In this document: piece by piece, positions 25,229 to 34,305 of the stretch
How positions within the stretch are numbered: the stretch's first letter is position 1
Layout: every line of letters starts with the position of its first letter
Assembly (NCBI RefSeq): GCF_011752005.1
Contig: NZ_JAAIJZ010000004.1
Coordinates: 8,335 to 72,334 of the forward strand
Length of the DNA stretch: 64,000 bases
Origin: Canibacter zhoujuaniae
GTDB lineage: Bacteria; Actinomycetota; Actinomycetes; Actinomycetales; Microbacteriaceae
Direction: 5' to 3'
Made by a program: the position numbers and the translations under genes
The notes under the pieces: generated by a model
What the model saw: the letters and a program-made list of their open reading frames with translations, nothing else
Told to the model about the DNA's origin: nothing
Database searches by the model: none

Positions 25229-26368
25229 ATGAGAATGAATAATGACAGCCTGAAGGTGCGGTTTCGGCCGGAAGTCGCGAGTTTTCCCGCCTATCGGCAG
25301 GGTGCGGGGCTTAAGCGCGCGGGTTTTAAACTGTCAAGCAACGAAAGCCCGTGGCAGCCGCTGCCAGCGATCCTCAAAGCTGTGCAAGAAACAGATACTT
25401 TTAACCGCTACGCAAATCCGCAACTGCCAGAGTTGCGCGACAAACTTGCAGCCAAGTTTGCTGTCGCTGGTGACCAGATTCAATTTGGGGCTGGATCGGT
25501 CGCGATTCTCTACCAGCTTATTCATGCGGTAGCCGGGCCGGGCGATAACTACATCTGCGCCGAACCAAGCTTTGAGGCATACCCACTGCTCGGCCTCGCC
25601 TCAGGCGCCGCCCAGTTTGGAGTGCCACTCACCGCAGACGCACGCCTCAACCTCCCGGCAATGAGCCGCAGCATTAACGCGAATACACGCGCAGTTATTT
25701 TATGCTCGCCGAACAACCCGACAGGCCCGGTGATAACAGAAACCGAGTTTCTAGAATTTATGGCCGCCGTGCCCGAGCACGTGCTGGTGGTGCTAGACGA
25801 GGCATACGCCGAATTCGTCAGAAAAGCAGACGCAGTAGACGGCATGAAACACCTTGCTGCCTTCCCAAACCTAGTTGTTTTGCGCACCTTCGCTAAAGCA
25901 CAGGGCATTGCCGGGCTGCGGCTCGGCTACGGTTTTGCAGACGCGGGCATTTGGCGGGCTGCTGCTGCGACCGCAATACCGCTGTCAGTTTCAACGGTTG
26001 CTGAGGTGGCGGGTATCGCAGCCCTCAGCGACGAAGCACAAACCCAGATGCGGGGCAGGGTGCAGCTGATTGTAAACCGCCGTGAGGCGCTGCTTGATGG
26101 GGTGCGCGCGCTCGGCTTTAACCCACCAGATGCGCAGGGCAATTTTATTTGGCTGTCAAACGTTGAGATCTCTCGTGTTGGCCCGAAAGTGTTTGGAGAT
26201 CCTGGAGCGAAGCTGGCCGAGAGCTTCCGGCAGGTCGATATTTTGGTACGACACATTCCAGGCCGGGGTGTGCGCATCACCGTCGGTGAAGCAGAGAGCG
26301 TTGACGCGGTGCTTAACGCGCTCAAAGACTACCTAGCACAGCACGCTGGAGAGGGTAAGGATGACTAA
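25229..26368 (+). CDS. Histidinol-phosphate/aromatic aminotransferase family protein
   Basis: A class I/II PLP-dependent aminotransferase of 379 residues, most like HisC and the phenylalanine aminotransferases (Pat) of Actinomycetota. Seen: KLSSNESPWQPLP at the N terminus, the pyridine-stacking and ILCSPNNPTGPV region near 160, LDEAYAEF with the PLP Asp/Tyr, the Schiff-base Lys in RTFAKAQGIAGLRLGYG at about 228, and the C-terminal Arg in GRGVRITVG. No other his gene is nearby, and a chorismate mutase lies at 34.3 kb, so an aromatic role is possible. Starts at 25229 or 25235 are both plausible. The 3' end overlaps the next gene by 8 bp. Confidence 0.85.
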   Translation: MRMNNDSLKVRFRPEVASFPAYRQGAGLKRAGFKLSSNESPWQPLPAILKAVQETDTFNRYANPQLPELRDKLAAKFAVAGDQIQFGAGSVAILYQLIHAVAGPGDNYICAEPSFEAYPLLGLASGAAQFGVPLTADARLNLPAMSRSINANTRAVILCSPNNPTGPVITETEFLEFMAAVPEHVLVVLDEAYAEFVRKADAVDGMKHLAAFPNLVVLRTFAKAQGIAGLRLGYGFADAGIWRAAAATAIPLSVSTVAEVAGIAALSDEAQTQMRGRVQLIVNRREALLDGVRALGFNPPDAQGNFIWLSNVEISRVGPKVFGDPGAKLAESFRQVDILVRHIPGRGVRITVGEAESVDAVLNALKDYLAQHAGEGKDD

Positions 26369-27572
26369 CACAGACCCCCAAGCGAGCTTTGATCTTGCCA
26401 CCGGGCTCAGCGGGTTAAAGGGCGGTGACGATCCTGCGCCTGTGCGCTTCTTAGATGCTGCGGGCAACTGGGATCCGAGCGACTCTGCTGCACCGTTTGC
26501 GGCCGCGCTCGCAGAGATTACAGCAGAAGAGCTGAAAGCCTGGTATTCCGATATGGTTGTTACTCGCGCCTTTGACCGTGAGTGCACAAACCTGCAGCGG
26601 CAGGGGCATATGGCGCTCTGGGTGCCGAGTGTTGGCCAGGAGGGTTGCCAGGTTGGGTTTGCTAATGCGGCAGACGCAGACGACTATATTTTCCCCGCCT
26701 ACCGCGAGCACACCGTCGCGCGGGTGCGCGGGGTGGATCTTGTTGATGTTGGAAAACTATTCCGCGGCGCACACAATAGCGGCTGGGATCCGAAAGATCC
26801 GAAGAACGGCAACACACACATTTACACCCTGGTGTTGGGTGCGCAGGCGCAGCACGCGGTTGGTCATTCGCTAGCACAGCTGCTGGATGCAAAACAGGCA
26901 GCCGGAGTTAACACCATGGATCCGGGCGAGCCTGGCACCGCAACCGGGAAAGCGACGATGGTGTTCTACGGCGACGGCACCACCAGCCAGGGAGATACCA
27001 ACGAAGCGCTTATCTTTGCGGCGAGTTACCAGACACCAACCCTGTTTATTGTGCAAAACAACAGATGGGCAATTTCGGTGCCCGTGTCTAGGCAGTCACG
27101 CACTCCGCTGTATCGCCGGGCGCTCGGCTTTGGAATTCCGGCTGTGCAGATCGACGGGAATGATCCGCTGGCAGCATACGCGGTTGCAAAAACATTCCTA
27201 GACGATGCAAAAAATGGTGGCGGCCCGCGCTATATTGAGGCCCTCACCTATCGGATCGGCGCGCACACCACGAGTGATGATCCAACCCGCTACCGCGATG
27301 CGGAAGAGCTGAAACACTGGCAGGAGAGCGACCCCATCAACCGCCTGGCGCACTATCTGCGCTCGCAGGGAGTGACGGACGAGTTTTTTGCGTCGGTTGA
27401 TGACACAGCTGCCTCTGAGGCACACCGCGTGCGGGAGGCACTTTTGAGCATCGAAAAGGGGCACCCCGATTCAATGTTCGCCCATGTTTACGCTGAGAAT
27501 CATCCGCTGATTGACGAGCAGCGCGCTTGGATGGCGGCATATGAGGCATCGTTTGAGGAGAGCGCAGAATGA
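26361..27572 (+). CDS. 2-oxoacid (pyruvate/branched-chain) dehydrogenase E1 component, alpha subunit
   Basis: A thiamine-diphosphate-dependent decarboxylase subunit of 403 residues. The TPP motif is clear: GDGTTSQGDTNEALIFAASY followed by QNNRWAIS (about 202-240). The phosphorylation-loop-like YRIGAHTTSDDPTRYRD near 295 is typical of heterotetrameric E1. It pairs with the E1 beta gene, which overlaps its stop by 4 bp. Whether pyruvate or branched-chain 2-oxoacids are the substrate cannot be decided from sequence alone. AGGAG-like GTAAGG precedes the ATG. Confidence 0.92.
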   Translation: MTNTDPQASFDLATGLSGLKGGDDPAPVRFLDAAGNWDPSDSAAPFAAALAEITAEELKAWYSDMVVTRAFDRECTNLQRQGHMALWVPSVGQEGCQVGFANAADADDYIFPAYREHTVARVRGVDLVDVGKLFRGAHNSGWDPKDPKNGNTHIYTLVLGAQAQHAVGHSLAQLLDAKQAAGVNTMDPGEPGTATGKATMVFYGDGTTSQGDTNEALIFAASYQTPTLFIVQNNRWAISVPVSRQSRTPLYRRALGFGIPAVQIDGNDPLAAYAVAKTFLDDAKNGGGPRYIEALTYRIGAHTTSDDPTRYRDAEELKHWQESDPINRLAHYLRSQGVTDEFFASVDDTAASEAHRVREALLSIEKGHPDSMFAHVYAENHPLIDEQRAWMAAYEASFEESAE

Positions 27573-28549
27573 GTGTAGAGACGAAAGCCCTTGCGCACGC
27601 CTTGAATCAGGCGCTAGCTGATGCGATGGAAGCTGACAGCAGCGTGCTTTTAATGGGTGAGGATATTGGCAAACTCGGCGGTGTTTTTCGCGTCACCGAT
27701 AAGCTGATGAGCCGTTTTGGCAGTGCGCGGGTGCTGGATACGCCGCTTGCTGAGGCGGGTATCGTTGGCAGCGCTATCGGGCTTGCAATGGCGGGCTACA
27801 GGCCCGTGGTGGAGATCCAGTTTGACGGTTTTGTTTACCCCGCCTTTAACCAGATCGTCAGTCAGTTGGCGAAATACCGCAGCCGCACGCAGGGCGCAAT
27901 CACCCTACCGGTTGTGATCCGCATTCCCTATGGTGGGCATATTGGCGCCGTTGAGCACCATCAGGAGAGCGTTGAGAGCTATTTTGCGCACACGGCAGGC
28001 TTGCGCGTGGTTGCGCCAGCAAATCCGAATGATGCATATTGGATGCTCAGGCAGGCGATCGAATCACCCGATCCGGTAATTTTCTTAGAGCCGAAGGCGA
28101 AATACTGGATGAAGGGTGAAGTCGATTTTGAGAAGCCAGCCGCTGGGCTCTATGAGAGCCGTGTTGCCCGCGCTGGCAGTGACGTAACCCTCATCGGGTG
28201 GGGTGCGATGACTTCAACTCTCTTGCAGGCGGCGCAGATTGCAGAAACAGAGGGCACATCTTGTGAGGTGCTCGACGTGCGCGGCCTGTCACCGATTGAT
28301 TATGAACCACTGTTTACCTCTGTGCGAAAAACCGGCCGCGTTGTGATCGCACAGGAGGCCCCGGGGAACGTCAGCCTCGGTAGCGAACTAGCCGCAACCA
28401 TCACTGAACGCTGTTTCTATACTCTTCAGGCACCAGTCTTGCGAGTGAGCGGTTACGATACGCCGTTTCCGCCGGCGATGCTTGAGGGGCTCTACCTGCC
28501 AGATGCAGACCGTGTGCTTGAGGCTGTCGACCGCACAATGCACTACTAA
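27569..28549 (+). CDS. 2-oxoacid (pyruvate/branched-chain) dehydrogenase E1 component, beta subunit
   Basis: The second subunit of the E1 heterotetramer, 326 residues. MGEDIGKLGGVFRVTDKL, DTPLAEAGIVGSAIGLAMAG and EIQFDGFVYPAFNQIVSQLAKYR in the first half and the C-terminal transketolase-like domain (EVLDVRGLSPIDYEPLFTSVRKTGRVVI) are conserved. ATGA overlap with the alpha-subunit gene indicates coupled translation. E2 follows after 15 bp. Confidence 0.93.
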   Translation: MSVETKALAHALNQALADAMEADSSVLLMGEDIGKLGGVFRVTDKLMSRFGSARVLDTPLAEAGIVGSAIGLAMAGYRPVVEIQFDGFVYPAFNQIVSQLAKYRSRTQGAITLPVVIRIPYGGHIGAVEHHQESVESYFAHTAGLRVVAPANPNDAYWMLRQAIESPDPVIFLEPKAKYWMKGEVDFEKPAAGLYESRVARAGSDVTLIGWGAMTSTLLQAAQIAETEGTSCEVLDVRGLSPIDYEPLFTSVRKTGRVVIAQEAPGNVSLGSELAATITERCFYTLQAPVLRVSGYDTPFPPAMLEGLYLPDADRVLEAVDRTMHY

Positions 28550-28564
28550 GAAAGGCTATGCACG

Positions 28565-29869
28565 ATGAGCGAAAAGGTATTTAACCTCCCAGATGTTGGT
28601 GAGGGTCTCACCGAGGCCGACCTCGTGACCTGGCTGATTAAGGTGGGCGACACAGTAGAACTGAATCAAACCATCTGTGAGATTGAGACCGCAAAGAGCC
28701 TGGTAGAGCTGCCGAGCCCGTTTGTGGGCACGGTCACAGAGTTAATAGCCCAGGTGGGTGACACAGTGCCTGTCGGAGCACCGCTTCTGAAGGTTGACGA
28801 CGGGGTTGTTGCTGCGGCGACAGGGGAGAGCGCACCCGTTAGCGACGAGGATGCAGAGATCGCTGAGGCTGTTGCAGATGTTAGCGCAGGTGTGAACGAA
28901 GAGAAGCAGGCTGTGCTCGTTGGTTACGGGAGCCAGGTGCCTGCGCGCAGTCGGCGCAGAAGCGGGGGAGAGCCGCTGCTTGGCGCGAAACCGTCGGTTG
29001 CAGATTCATCACCCGTTTTGGTGAAACCACCGATCCGTAAACTCGCGAAAGACTTGGGCGTTGATCTTGCGAGTGTGCGCGGCTCGGGGATCGGCGGCGA
29101 AGTTTTGCGCGACGATGTTGTGCGTCACGCCTCGCAGGCGAGCGTGTTCCGCAACCTGGATACGCCCGAAGCGGCGAGCTCTCGTGAAGAGCGGATTCCG
29201 GTCAAGGGTGTGCGGAAGACGATAGCGAATGCAATGACTGCAAGCGCCTTCAGCGCTCCACATGTGAGCGTTTTTACTGAAATAGATGCGACGCGCACGA
29301 TGGAGTATGTCAAACGTTTGAAAGCATCGCCTGATTTTGCCGGGGTGAAAGTGTCGCCTCTGTTGGTGATGGCGAAAGCGATTATTTGGGCGGTGCGCCG
29401 CAACCCAATGGTGAACTCAACCTGGACAGATGAAGAGATTATCGTTCACAATTTTGTGAATTTGGGGATCGCTGCTGCAACGCCACGCGGGCTCCTTGTG
29501 CCCAACATCAAAGAAGCGCAGGATCTGTCGATGCTCAATCTGGCGAAGGAAATCGAAAAGCTAACGCTGACTGCGCGCGAGGGCCGCACCACGCCTGAGG
29601 AAATGGCTAATGGCACGATTACGGTTACCAACATCGGCGTTTTCGGAATGGACACCGGCACGCCTATCCTGAACCCGGGGGAGGTTGCGATCGTTGCCAT
29701 GGGCACGATCAAAGAAAAGCCGTGGGTTGTGAACGGTGAGATTCTGCCGCGCATGGTGACAACCGTGGCGGGCTCCTTCGACCATCGCGTTGTTGATGGT
29801 GATGTTGTGTCGCGCTTTATTGCCGATGTTGCCTCGGTTATTGAGGAGCCCGCACTCCTGCTTGACTGA
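28565..29869 (+). CDS. Dihydrolipoamide acyltransferase (E2) of the 2-oxoacid dehydrogenase complex
   Basis: A 434-residue core enzyme that passes the acyl group from lipoate to CoA. One lipoyl domain at about 1-78 carries the lipoylated Lys in EIETAKSLVELPSP. A flexible linker is followed by a peripheral-subunit-binding domain (PPIRKLAKDLGVDLASVRGSGIGGEVLRDDV, about 153-185) and the catalytic domain ending with the active-site His in SFDHRVVDGDVVSRFI near 405. No E3 (lipoamide dehydrogenase) gene follows; the transcript appears to end at the palindrome holding parS site 5. Confidence 0.94.
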   Translation: MSEKVFNLPDVGEGLTEADLVTWLIKVGDTVELNQTICEIETAKSLVELPSPFVGTVTELIAQVGDTVPVGAPLLKVDDGVVAAATGESAPVSDEDAEIAEAVADVSAGVNEEKQAVLVGYGSQVPARSRRRSGGEPLLGAKPSVADSSPVLVKPPIRKLAKDLGVDLASVRGSGIGGEVLRDDVVRHASQASVFRNLDTPEAASSREERIPVKGVRKTIANAMTASAFSAPHVSVFTEIDATRTMEYVKRLKASPDFAGVKVSPLLVMAKAIIWAVRRNPMVNSTWTDEEIIVHNFVNLGIAAATPRGLLVPNIKEAQDLSMLNLAKEIEKLTLTAREGRTTPEEMANGTITVTNIGVFGMDTGTPILNPGEVAIVAMGTIKEKPWVVNGEILPRMVTTVAGSFDHRVVDGDVVSRFIADVASVIEEPALLLD

Positions 29870-29890
29870 GTACTTTGCGTGACAGCGCTG

Positions 29891-29916
29891 CTAATTGTTT
29901 CACGTGAAACAATTAG
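29891..29916. other. parS site 5 within a 26-bp palindrome
   Basis: TGTTTCACGTGAAACA at 29896-29911 is the centre of a perfect 26-bp palindrome, flanked by GCTG and CAGC. It lies 27 bp after the E2 stop, so it could act both as a ParB site and as part of a transcript end. Confidence 0.95.
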
Positions 29917-30029
29917 CGGCAGCAGAGTTAATCATGAGGTTCTTGGTGCAGCGTTAGCGGTGCGCACTAGTTGCGCAACTGCCGTTGCTAAGATTTAGTA
30001 GTTATACCGATTTAATTCAAGGAGCATCT

Positions 30030-30809
30030 GTGAGCACTGCGCGTGTGACGTGGAATGGTGAACTGGTTCAGGAAGCAGTAGATCTGCTCGATGAGGGCGG
30101 CAAAATTATTGTCAGCCCAACCAAGGTTGGTTACATCATTATGACAACAGACCTGGCGGGTCTGGAACGCAAGTTTGATGTTAAAAACAGAAAGCGCAAC
30201 AAGCCTGGTGTGGTGCTGTGCGGCTCGATGGAACAGCTCAAAGAGCTTGCTGAGATGACTCCGGAGATTGAAAAGTTTTACCAGATGCACTGGGATCAGG
30301 ATGTGCTGATGGGCTGCATTCTGCCGTGGAAAGAAGAAGCTAAGCAGAAGTACATCCCGGAGGGCGCTGCTGAGTTAATGACGGATGTGCGCGGCACCAG
30401 CTGCTTTGTCATCCGCTTTGGCACCCCAGGCGAGCAGATTGTTGCTGAGCGCTGGGCGAAGAGCAACGCGCTGTCTTTCGCAAGCTCAGCAAACCCTTCA
30501 GGGCAGGGCAACCGCGGTCTTGTTGAGGGGATCGGTGAGCGGATCGAAAACGGTGTTGACCTGATTATCGAGGGCAATGACTACGTTGCATCGATCCAGC
30601 CAGACGCAACCCCAGAAACCCGTTACGAGCAGGGCGTGATGGTGTCGTTTGTTGATGACGATGGCAACCTCGTGCCTGAGCAGCACGGTGAGCGGGATGT
30701 TACCCCAGCTCCGATTCTGATTCGTAAGGGTGTGTATCTGCCGCAGATCCTCGAAAATCTCGCAGAGTGCTTCAATAGCTGGGATTACAGGCACGGTCAT
30801 TACTACTAA
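30030..30809 (+). CDS. Sua5/YciO/YrdC family protein
   Basis: A 259-residue protein of the threonylcarbamoyl-AMP synthase superfamily, which makes the precursor of t6A in tRNA. The substrate-binding motifs are visible: SPTKVGYIIMTTD, KNRKRNKPGVVLCGS (KxR...KP pattern) and FASSANPSGQGN. It is longer than classical TsaC (about 200 residues), with a C-terminal extension after residue 200, so it may be a YciO/YwlC-type paralogue with another role. The GTG at 30030 follows an AAGGAG site; earlier in-frame codons to 29985 are not needed. A terminator follows. Confidence 0.78.
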   Translation: MSTARVTWNGELVQEAVDLLDEGGKIIVSPTKVGYIIMTTDLAGLERKFDVKNRKRNKPGVVLCGSMEQLKELAEMTPEIEKFYQMHWDQDVLMGCILPWKEEAKQKYIPEGAAELMTDVRGTSCFVIRFGTPGEQIVAERWAKSNALSFASSANPSGQGNRGLVEGIGERIENGVDLIIEGNDYVASIQPDATPETRYEQGVMVSFVDDDGNLVPEQHGERDVTPAPILIRKGVYLPQILENLAECFNSWDYRHGHYY

Positions 30810-30830
30810 GCCGACACAGTAAAGGTGTTT

Positions 30831-30864
30831 AACAGCCCGGTTCGCGCGAATCGGGCTGTTTTGT
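30831..30864 (+). terminator. Rho-independent terminator after the Sua5-like gene
   Basis: AACAGCCCG (30831-30839) pairs with CGGGCTGTT (30852-30860). The stem continues inward with TTCG/CGAA, and TTTGTTTG follows. Confidence 0.88.
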
Positions 30865-30946
30865 TTGCGGCATAGCTAGACAATAACTACCGCGCCCAAA
30901 GCGGCGTTTCGGGCAGCCGATATAGATGTGCAATAGGCTGTAATCT

Positions 30947-31984
30947 ATGACGCAAACAGTTGAGCTGCAGCAGCTCATTGACCAGTTGCTGCAAACCGCC
31001 GGGGTGCAGCAAAACGAGAACTTGGTGCGGCAATTAGTGGACACCTCCCTCGGGCTCGGGAGGGATCCGGCCAGCCGCCTGAATATGAAAATATCTGCTG
31101 CAGCACTGCAAGAGATGCGCGCAGCCTTCAACATTTTTGAGCGCTTTGCTGAGGTGCCCAAGGTTAGTATTTTCGGATCTGCCCGCACCGCGCTCGACGA
31201 TCCAACAGCCGAGCAGGCGGAAACGGTGGCGCGTCGCATGGCGGATTTGGGTTGGATGTCGGTGACCGGCGCAGGCCCCGGCATTATGGAAGCAGCCGCA
31301 CGCGGTGCTGGGCCGCAGAAGGCGCTGGGTGTTTCGATCCGCCTGCCCTTTGAAGAGGAGCCGAGCGAAGTGCATGCGAACGGCAATCAGCACGTCGCGA
31401 TGAAATACTTTTTTACCCGCAAGTTGATGCTTGTGAAAGAGTCGCGCGGATTCGTGTGCCTGCCCGGTGGCTTTGGCACCCTCGACGAAACTTTCGAGCT
31501 GCTCACCCTGCAGCAAACCGGCAAGATGATTCCTGCGCCAATAGTGCTGCTCGATCGACCGGGCGGCACCTTCTGGCACGGGCTGCAGAAGTATGTAACC
31601 GAGGAGCTTGAAGCAGGCGGCTTGATAACAAAAGGTGATCTCGATCGCGTGTTAATCACCGAATCGGTAGATGCGGCAATCACCGAAATTACAACATTCT
31701 GGCGCAACTATCACTCGATTCGCTGGATCGATAACACCCTTGTATTCCGGCTGCGTAACGACCCAACAGAAGCAGAAATAACACAATTGAATGAGCAGTT
31801 TGGGCCTCTGCTTGAGAGCGGCCAGTTTCAGCGCACCGCTGCCCATCCGCTGGAAATCAAAGACATGGATGTGCCGGATCTGCCCAGAATTAAAGCGGTT
31901 TTCGCGAAACGGAAAGTGGGCGAATTGCACCGTGTGATCCGCACCCTGAATAACTTCAAGACACCCGCAGTTTCGCTCGACTAG
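30947..31984 (+). CDS. LOG family protein (TIGR00730-type)
   Basis: A 345-residue Rossmann-like protein with the LOG signature PGGFGTLDETFE at about residue 167 and VSIFGSARTALDDP near 68. LOG proteins of plants and bacteria release cytokinin-like bases from nucleotide monophosphates; many bacterial members act simply as nucleotide 5'-monophosphate nucleosidases. This one is longer than the 180-200-residue type, with added N- and C-terminal helical regions, so its substrate is open. It ends 10 bp before the yajQ-like gene. Confidence 0.85.
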   Translation: MTQTVELQQLIDQLLQTAGVQQNENLVRQLVDTSLGLGRDPASRLNMKISAAALQEMRAAFNIFERFAEVPKVSIFGSARTALDDPTAEQAETVARRMADLGWMSVTGAGPGIMEAAARGAGPQKALGVSIRLPFEEEPSEVHANGNQHVAMKYFFTRKLMLVKESRGFVCLPGGFGTLDETFELLTLQQTGKMIPAPIVLLDRPGGTFWHGLQKYVTEELEAGGLITKGDLDRVLITESVDAAITEITTFWRNYHSIRWIDNTLVFRLRNDPTEAEITQLNEQFGPLLESGQFQRTAAHPLEIKDMDVPDLPRIKAVFAKRKVGELHRVIRTLNNFKTPAVSLD

Positions 31985-31994
31985 AGTTGTTAGC

Positions 31995-32483
31995 ATGGCT
32001 GATTCATCATTTGACGTAGTAAGCAAGATCGACCATATGGAGGTCGAAAACGCGACCAACCAAGCGCGCAAAGAGCTTGAGCAGCGTTATGACTTTAAGG
32101 GTGTTGGGGCTGAAATAACGCTCAGCAAAGAGCAGATTTTAGTGAAGGCAAACAGCGAAGAACGCGCCCTCGCAGCGCTTGATGTGCTGCAGTCAAAGTT
32201 TGTGAAGCGCGGCCTCTCACTAAAGTGTCTCGACGCAGGAGAGCCATACGCGAGCGGTAAGGAATACCGGATCGAAGCAAAGCTAAAAGAGGGGATCGAC
32301 CAGAAGACCGCGAAAGAGCTGAACAAGCTCATTCGCGATGAGGGGCCGAAGAGCGTGAAAAGCCAAATTCAGGGTGACGAGCTGCGTGTTTCTTCAAAGA
32401 GCCGGGACGACCTGCAGGCAACTATCGCCCTGCTGAAAGAAGCAGATGTTGAGGTTGCCCTACAGTTCGTGAACTTCCGCTAA
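31995..32483 (+). CDS. YajQ family nucleotide-binding protein
   Basis: A 162-residue member of the DUF520/YajQ family, normal length. It starts MADSSFDVVSKIDHMEVENATNQARKEL-like and contains RYDFKG, LKEGIDQKTAKELNKLIRDEG and the C-terminal LQFVNFR, all family marks. Some members bind cyclic di-GMP and regulate transcription; others bind tRNA or nucleotides, so only the family is certain. Confidence 0.93.
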   Translation: MADSSFDVVSKIDHMEVENATNQARKELEQRYDFKGVGAEITLSKEQILVKANSEERALAALDVLQSKFVKRGLSLKCLDAGEPYASGKEYRIEAKLKEGIDQKTAKELNKLIRDEGPKSVKSQIQGDELRVSSKSRDDLQATIALLKEADVEVALQFVNFR

Positions 32484-32495
32484 GGGGTCGTAAAC

Positions 32496-32975
32496 ATGGT
32501 TGAAAACCTACTCGCGCCCGAGCCAACCCTGCTCCCAGACGAGCCAGAAGTGCGTGACGCGCTCGCGGCTGTCACAGGCGACGATGCGGCACGCTTGAGT
32601 GCTGTCGCTAAGGTGGTGCAGCAGCATCCAGAATCCTCCTTAGCGTGGGCGGAGCTTGCGAACCTTGCCGCAGTGGCCGGCGACGACTTGAACGCCTACG
32701 CCTACTCGCGAATTGGCTACCACCGCGGCCTTGATGCCTTGCGGAAGAACGGCTGGGGTGGTGTGCGACAGGTGCCGTGGCGGCACGAGCCAAACCGCGG
32801 AGTGCTGTTGGCTTTTTATGCGCTAGCGCGATCCGCAGCAAAAATTAGCGAACAGGGTGAGCCTGCGCGCCTTGTTAAACTATTGGAGGACTCAGATTCA
32901 GCCGCGATAGCTGCAATCGAGGCTGCATTAAAAGAACAGGGATACCCTCTCTTAACCGCCGCTGACGCGGCATAG
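32496..32975 (+). CDS. DUF3151 family protein
   Basis: A 159-residue soluble protein recognised by ESSLAWAELANLA, AYAYSRIGYHRGLDALRKNGWGG and VPWRHEPNRGVLLAFYALARSA, the conserved core of DUF3151, a family largely restricted to Actinomycetota. Function unknown. The core resembles a TPR-like helical repeat. It lies 12 bp after the yajQ-like gene and 18 bp before purA, so a shared transcript is likely. Confidence 0.85.
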   Translation: MVENLLAPEPTLLPDEPEVRDALAAVTGDDAARLSAVAKVVQQHPESSLAWAELANLAAVAGDDLNAYAYSRIGYHRGLDALRKNGWGGVRQVPWRHEPNRGVLLAFYALARSAAKISEQGEPARLVKLLEDSDSAAIAAIEAALKEQGYPLLTAADAA

Positions 32976-32993
32976 CGAAAGGAGCGCGCCCAG

Positions 32994-34283
32994 ATGCCTG
33001 CTCTGTTGATTTCCGGCGCCCAATGGGGTGACGAAGGTAAGGGTCGTGCTACCGACCTGCTCGGCAGCAAGGTCGATTACGTAGTTAAATTCAACGGCGG
33101 TAACAACGCCGGTCATACGGTTGTTATCGGCGATGAAAAGTATGCCCTGCATCTGCTGCCATCTGGCATTTTAACCCCCGGTGTTGTGCCGGTGATAGCT
33201 AATGGCGTGGTTATTGATCTTGGGGTGCTAAAGCAGGAGCTCGACGCGCTATCGAGCCGCGGGGTTGATGTGTCGCGTCTGAAGGTGAGCGCTAACGCAC
33301 ACGTGATAACCGCGTATCACCGCACACTCGACAAGGTTACAGAACGCTTTCTCGGAAAGCGACAGATTGGCACCACCGGGCGCGGTATTGGCCCCACTTA
33401 CGCCGATAAAATCAACCGCGTCGGCATCAGAATCCAAGATATTTTTGACGAAAGCATTCTGCGTCAAAAGGTTGAGGCTGCGCTCGAGTTTAAGAACCAG
33501 GTGCTGGTCAAAATCTATAACCGCCGTGCAATTGAGGCAGACGAGGTTATTGCAGATCTTTTGAGCTATCGAGAGATGCTTGAGCCGATGGTGTGCGACA
33601 CTTCACTGCTGCTGCACCAGGCGTTGGAAGACAATAAAACTGTGCTGTATGAGGCAGGGCAGGCAACCATGCTCGACATCGATCACGGCACATACCCGTT
33701 TGTGACCTCATCAAACGCGACAACCGGTGGTCTTATCACCGGTTCGGGCATCGGCCCGCAGCATCTGACCCGGGTCATCTCGGTGATTAAGGCATACACC
33801 ACGCGAGTTGGTGCAGGGCCCTTCCCGACAGAACTCTTTGACGAGAACGGTGCATACCTGGCTGAAAAAGGTCACGAGTTTGGCACCACCACAGGGCGCC
33901 CGCGCCGCTGCGGTTGGTATGACGCACCGATTGCGCGCTATGCTGCGCGAATCAACGGCGTGACAGATTTTGTTTTAACGAAGTTAGATGTGCTTTCCGG
34001 GTTGGAAAAGATTCCGGTGTGTGTTGCATATGATGTGAACGGTGTGCGATATGAAGAAATGCCGGTAAACCAGAGCGACTTCCACCACGCGAAGCCGATC
34101 TATGAAGAGTTTGACGGCTGGACGGAAGATATCTCAGACGCCCGCACTTTCGAGGATCTCCCAGAGAACGCGCAGAAGTATATTCGTGCGCTCGAGGCGA
34201 TGAGTGGCGCGCGTTTTAGTGCGATTGGTGTTGGCCCCGAGCGTGAGCAGGTGGTAGTGCTGCACTCGCTCACCGACGACTAA
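32994..34283 (+). CDS. purA: Adenylosuccinate synthetase
   Basis: Joins aspartate to IMP using GTP, the step before PurB in AMP synthesis; 429 residues. The catalytic P-loop region is SGAQWGDEGKGRATDLLG at the N terminus, with Asp and the second catalytic His in GGNNAGHTVV. QIGTTGRGIGPTYADK, EAGQATMLDIDHGTYPFVTSS and GRPRRCGWYDAPIARYA are family signatures. AAAGGAG precedes the ATG. PurB is encoded at 23.7-25.1 kb on the other strand. Confidence 0.96.
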   Translation: MPALLISGAQWGDEGKGRATDLLGSKVDYVVKFNGGNNAGHTVVIGDEKYALHLLPSGILTPGVVPVIANGVVIDLGVLKQELDALSSRGVDVSRLKVSANAHVITAYHRTLDKVTERFLGKRQIGTTGRGIGPTYADKINRVGIRIQDIFDESILRQKVEAALEFKNQVLVKIYNRRAIEADEVIADLLSYREMLEPMVCDTSLLLHQALEDNKTVLYEAGQATMLDIDHGTYPFVTSSNATTGGLITGSGIGPQHLTRVISVIKAYTTRVGAGPFPTELFDENGAYLAEKGHEFGTTTGRPRRCGWYDAPIARYAARINGVTDFVLTKLDVLSGLEKIPVCVAYDVNGVRYEEMPVNQSDFHHAKPIYEEFDGWTEDISDARTFEDLPENAQKYIRALEAMSGARFSAIGVGPEREQVVVLHSLTDD

Positions 34284-34305
34284 CAAGCTGCGACAGAGGT
34301 TTAAA

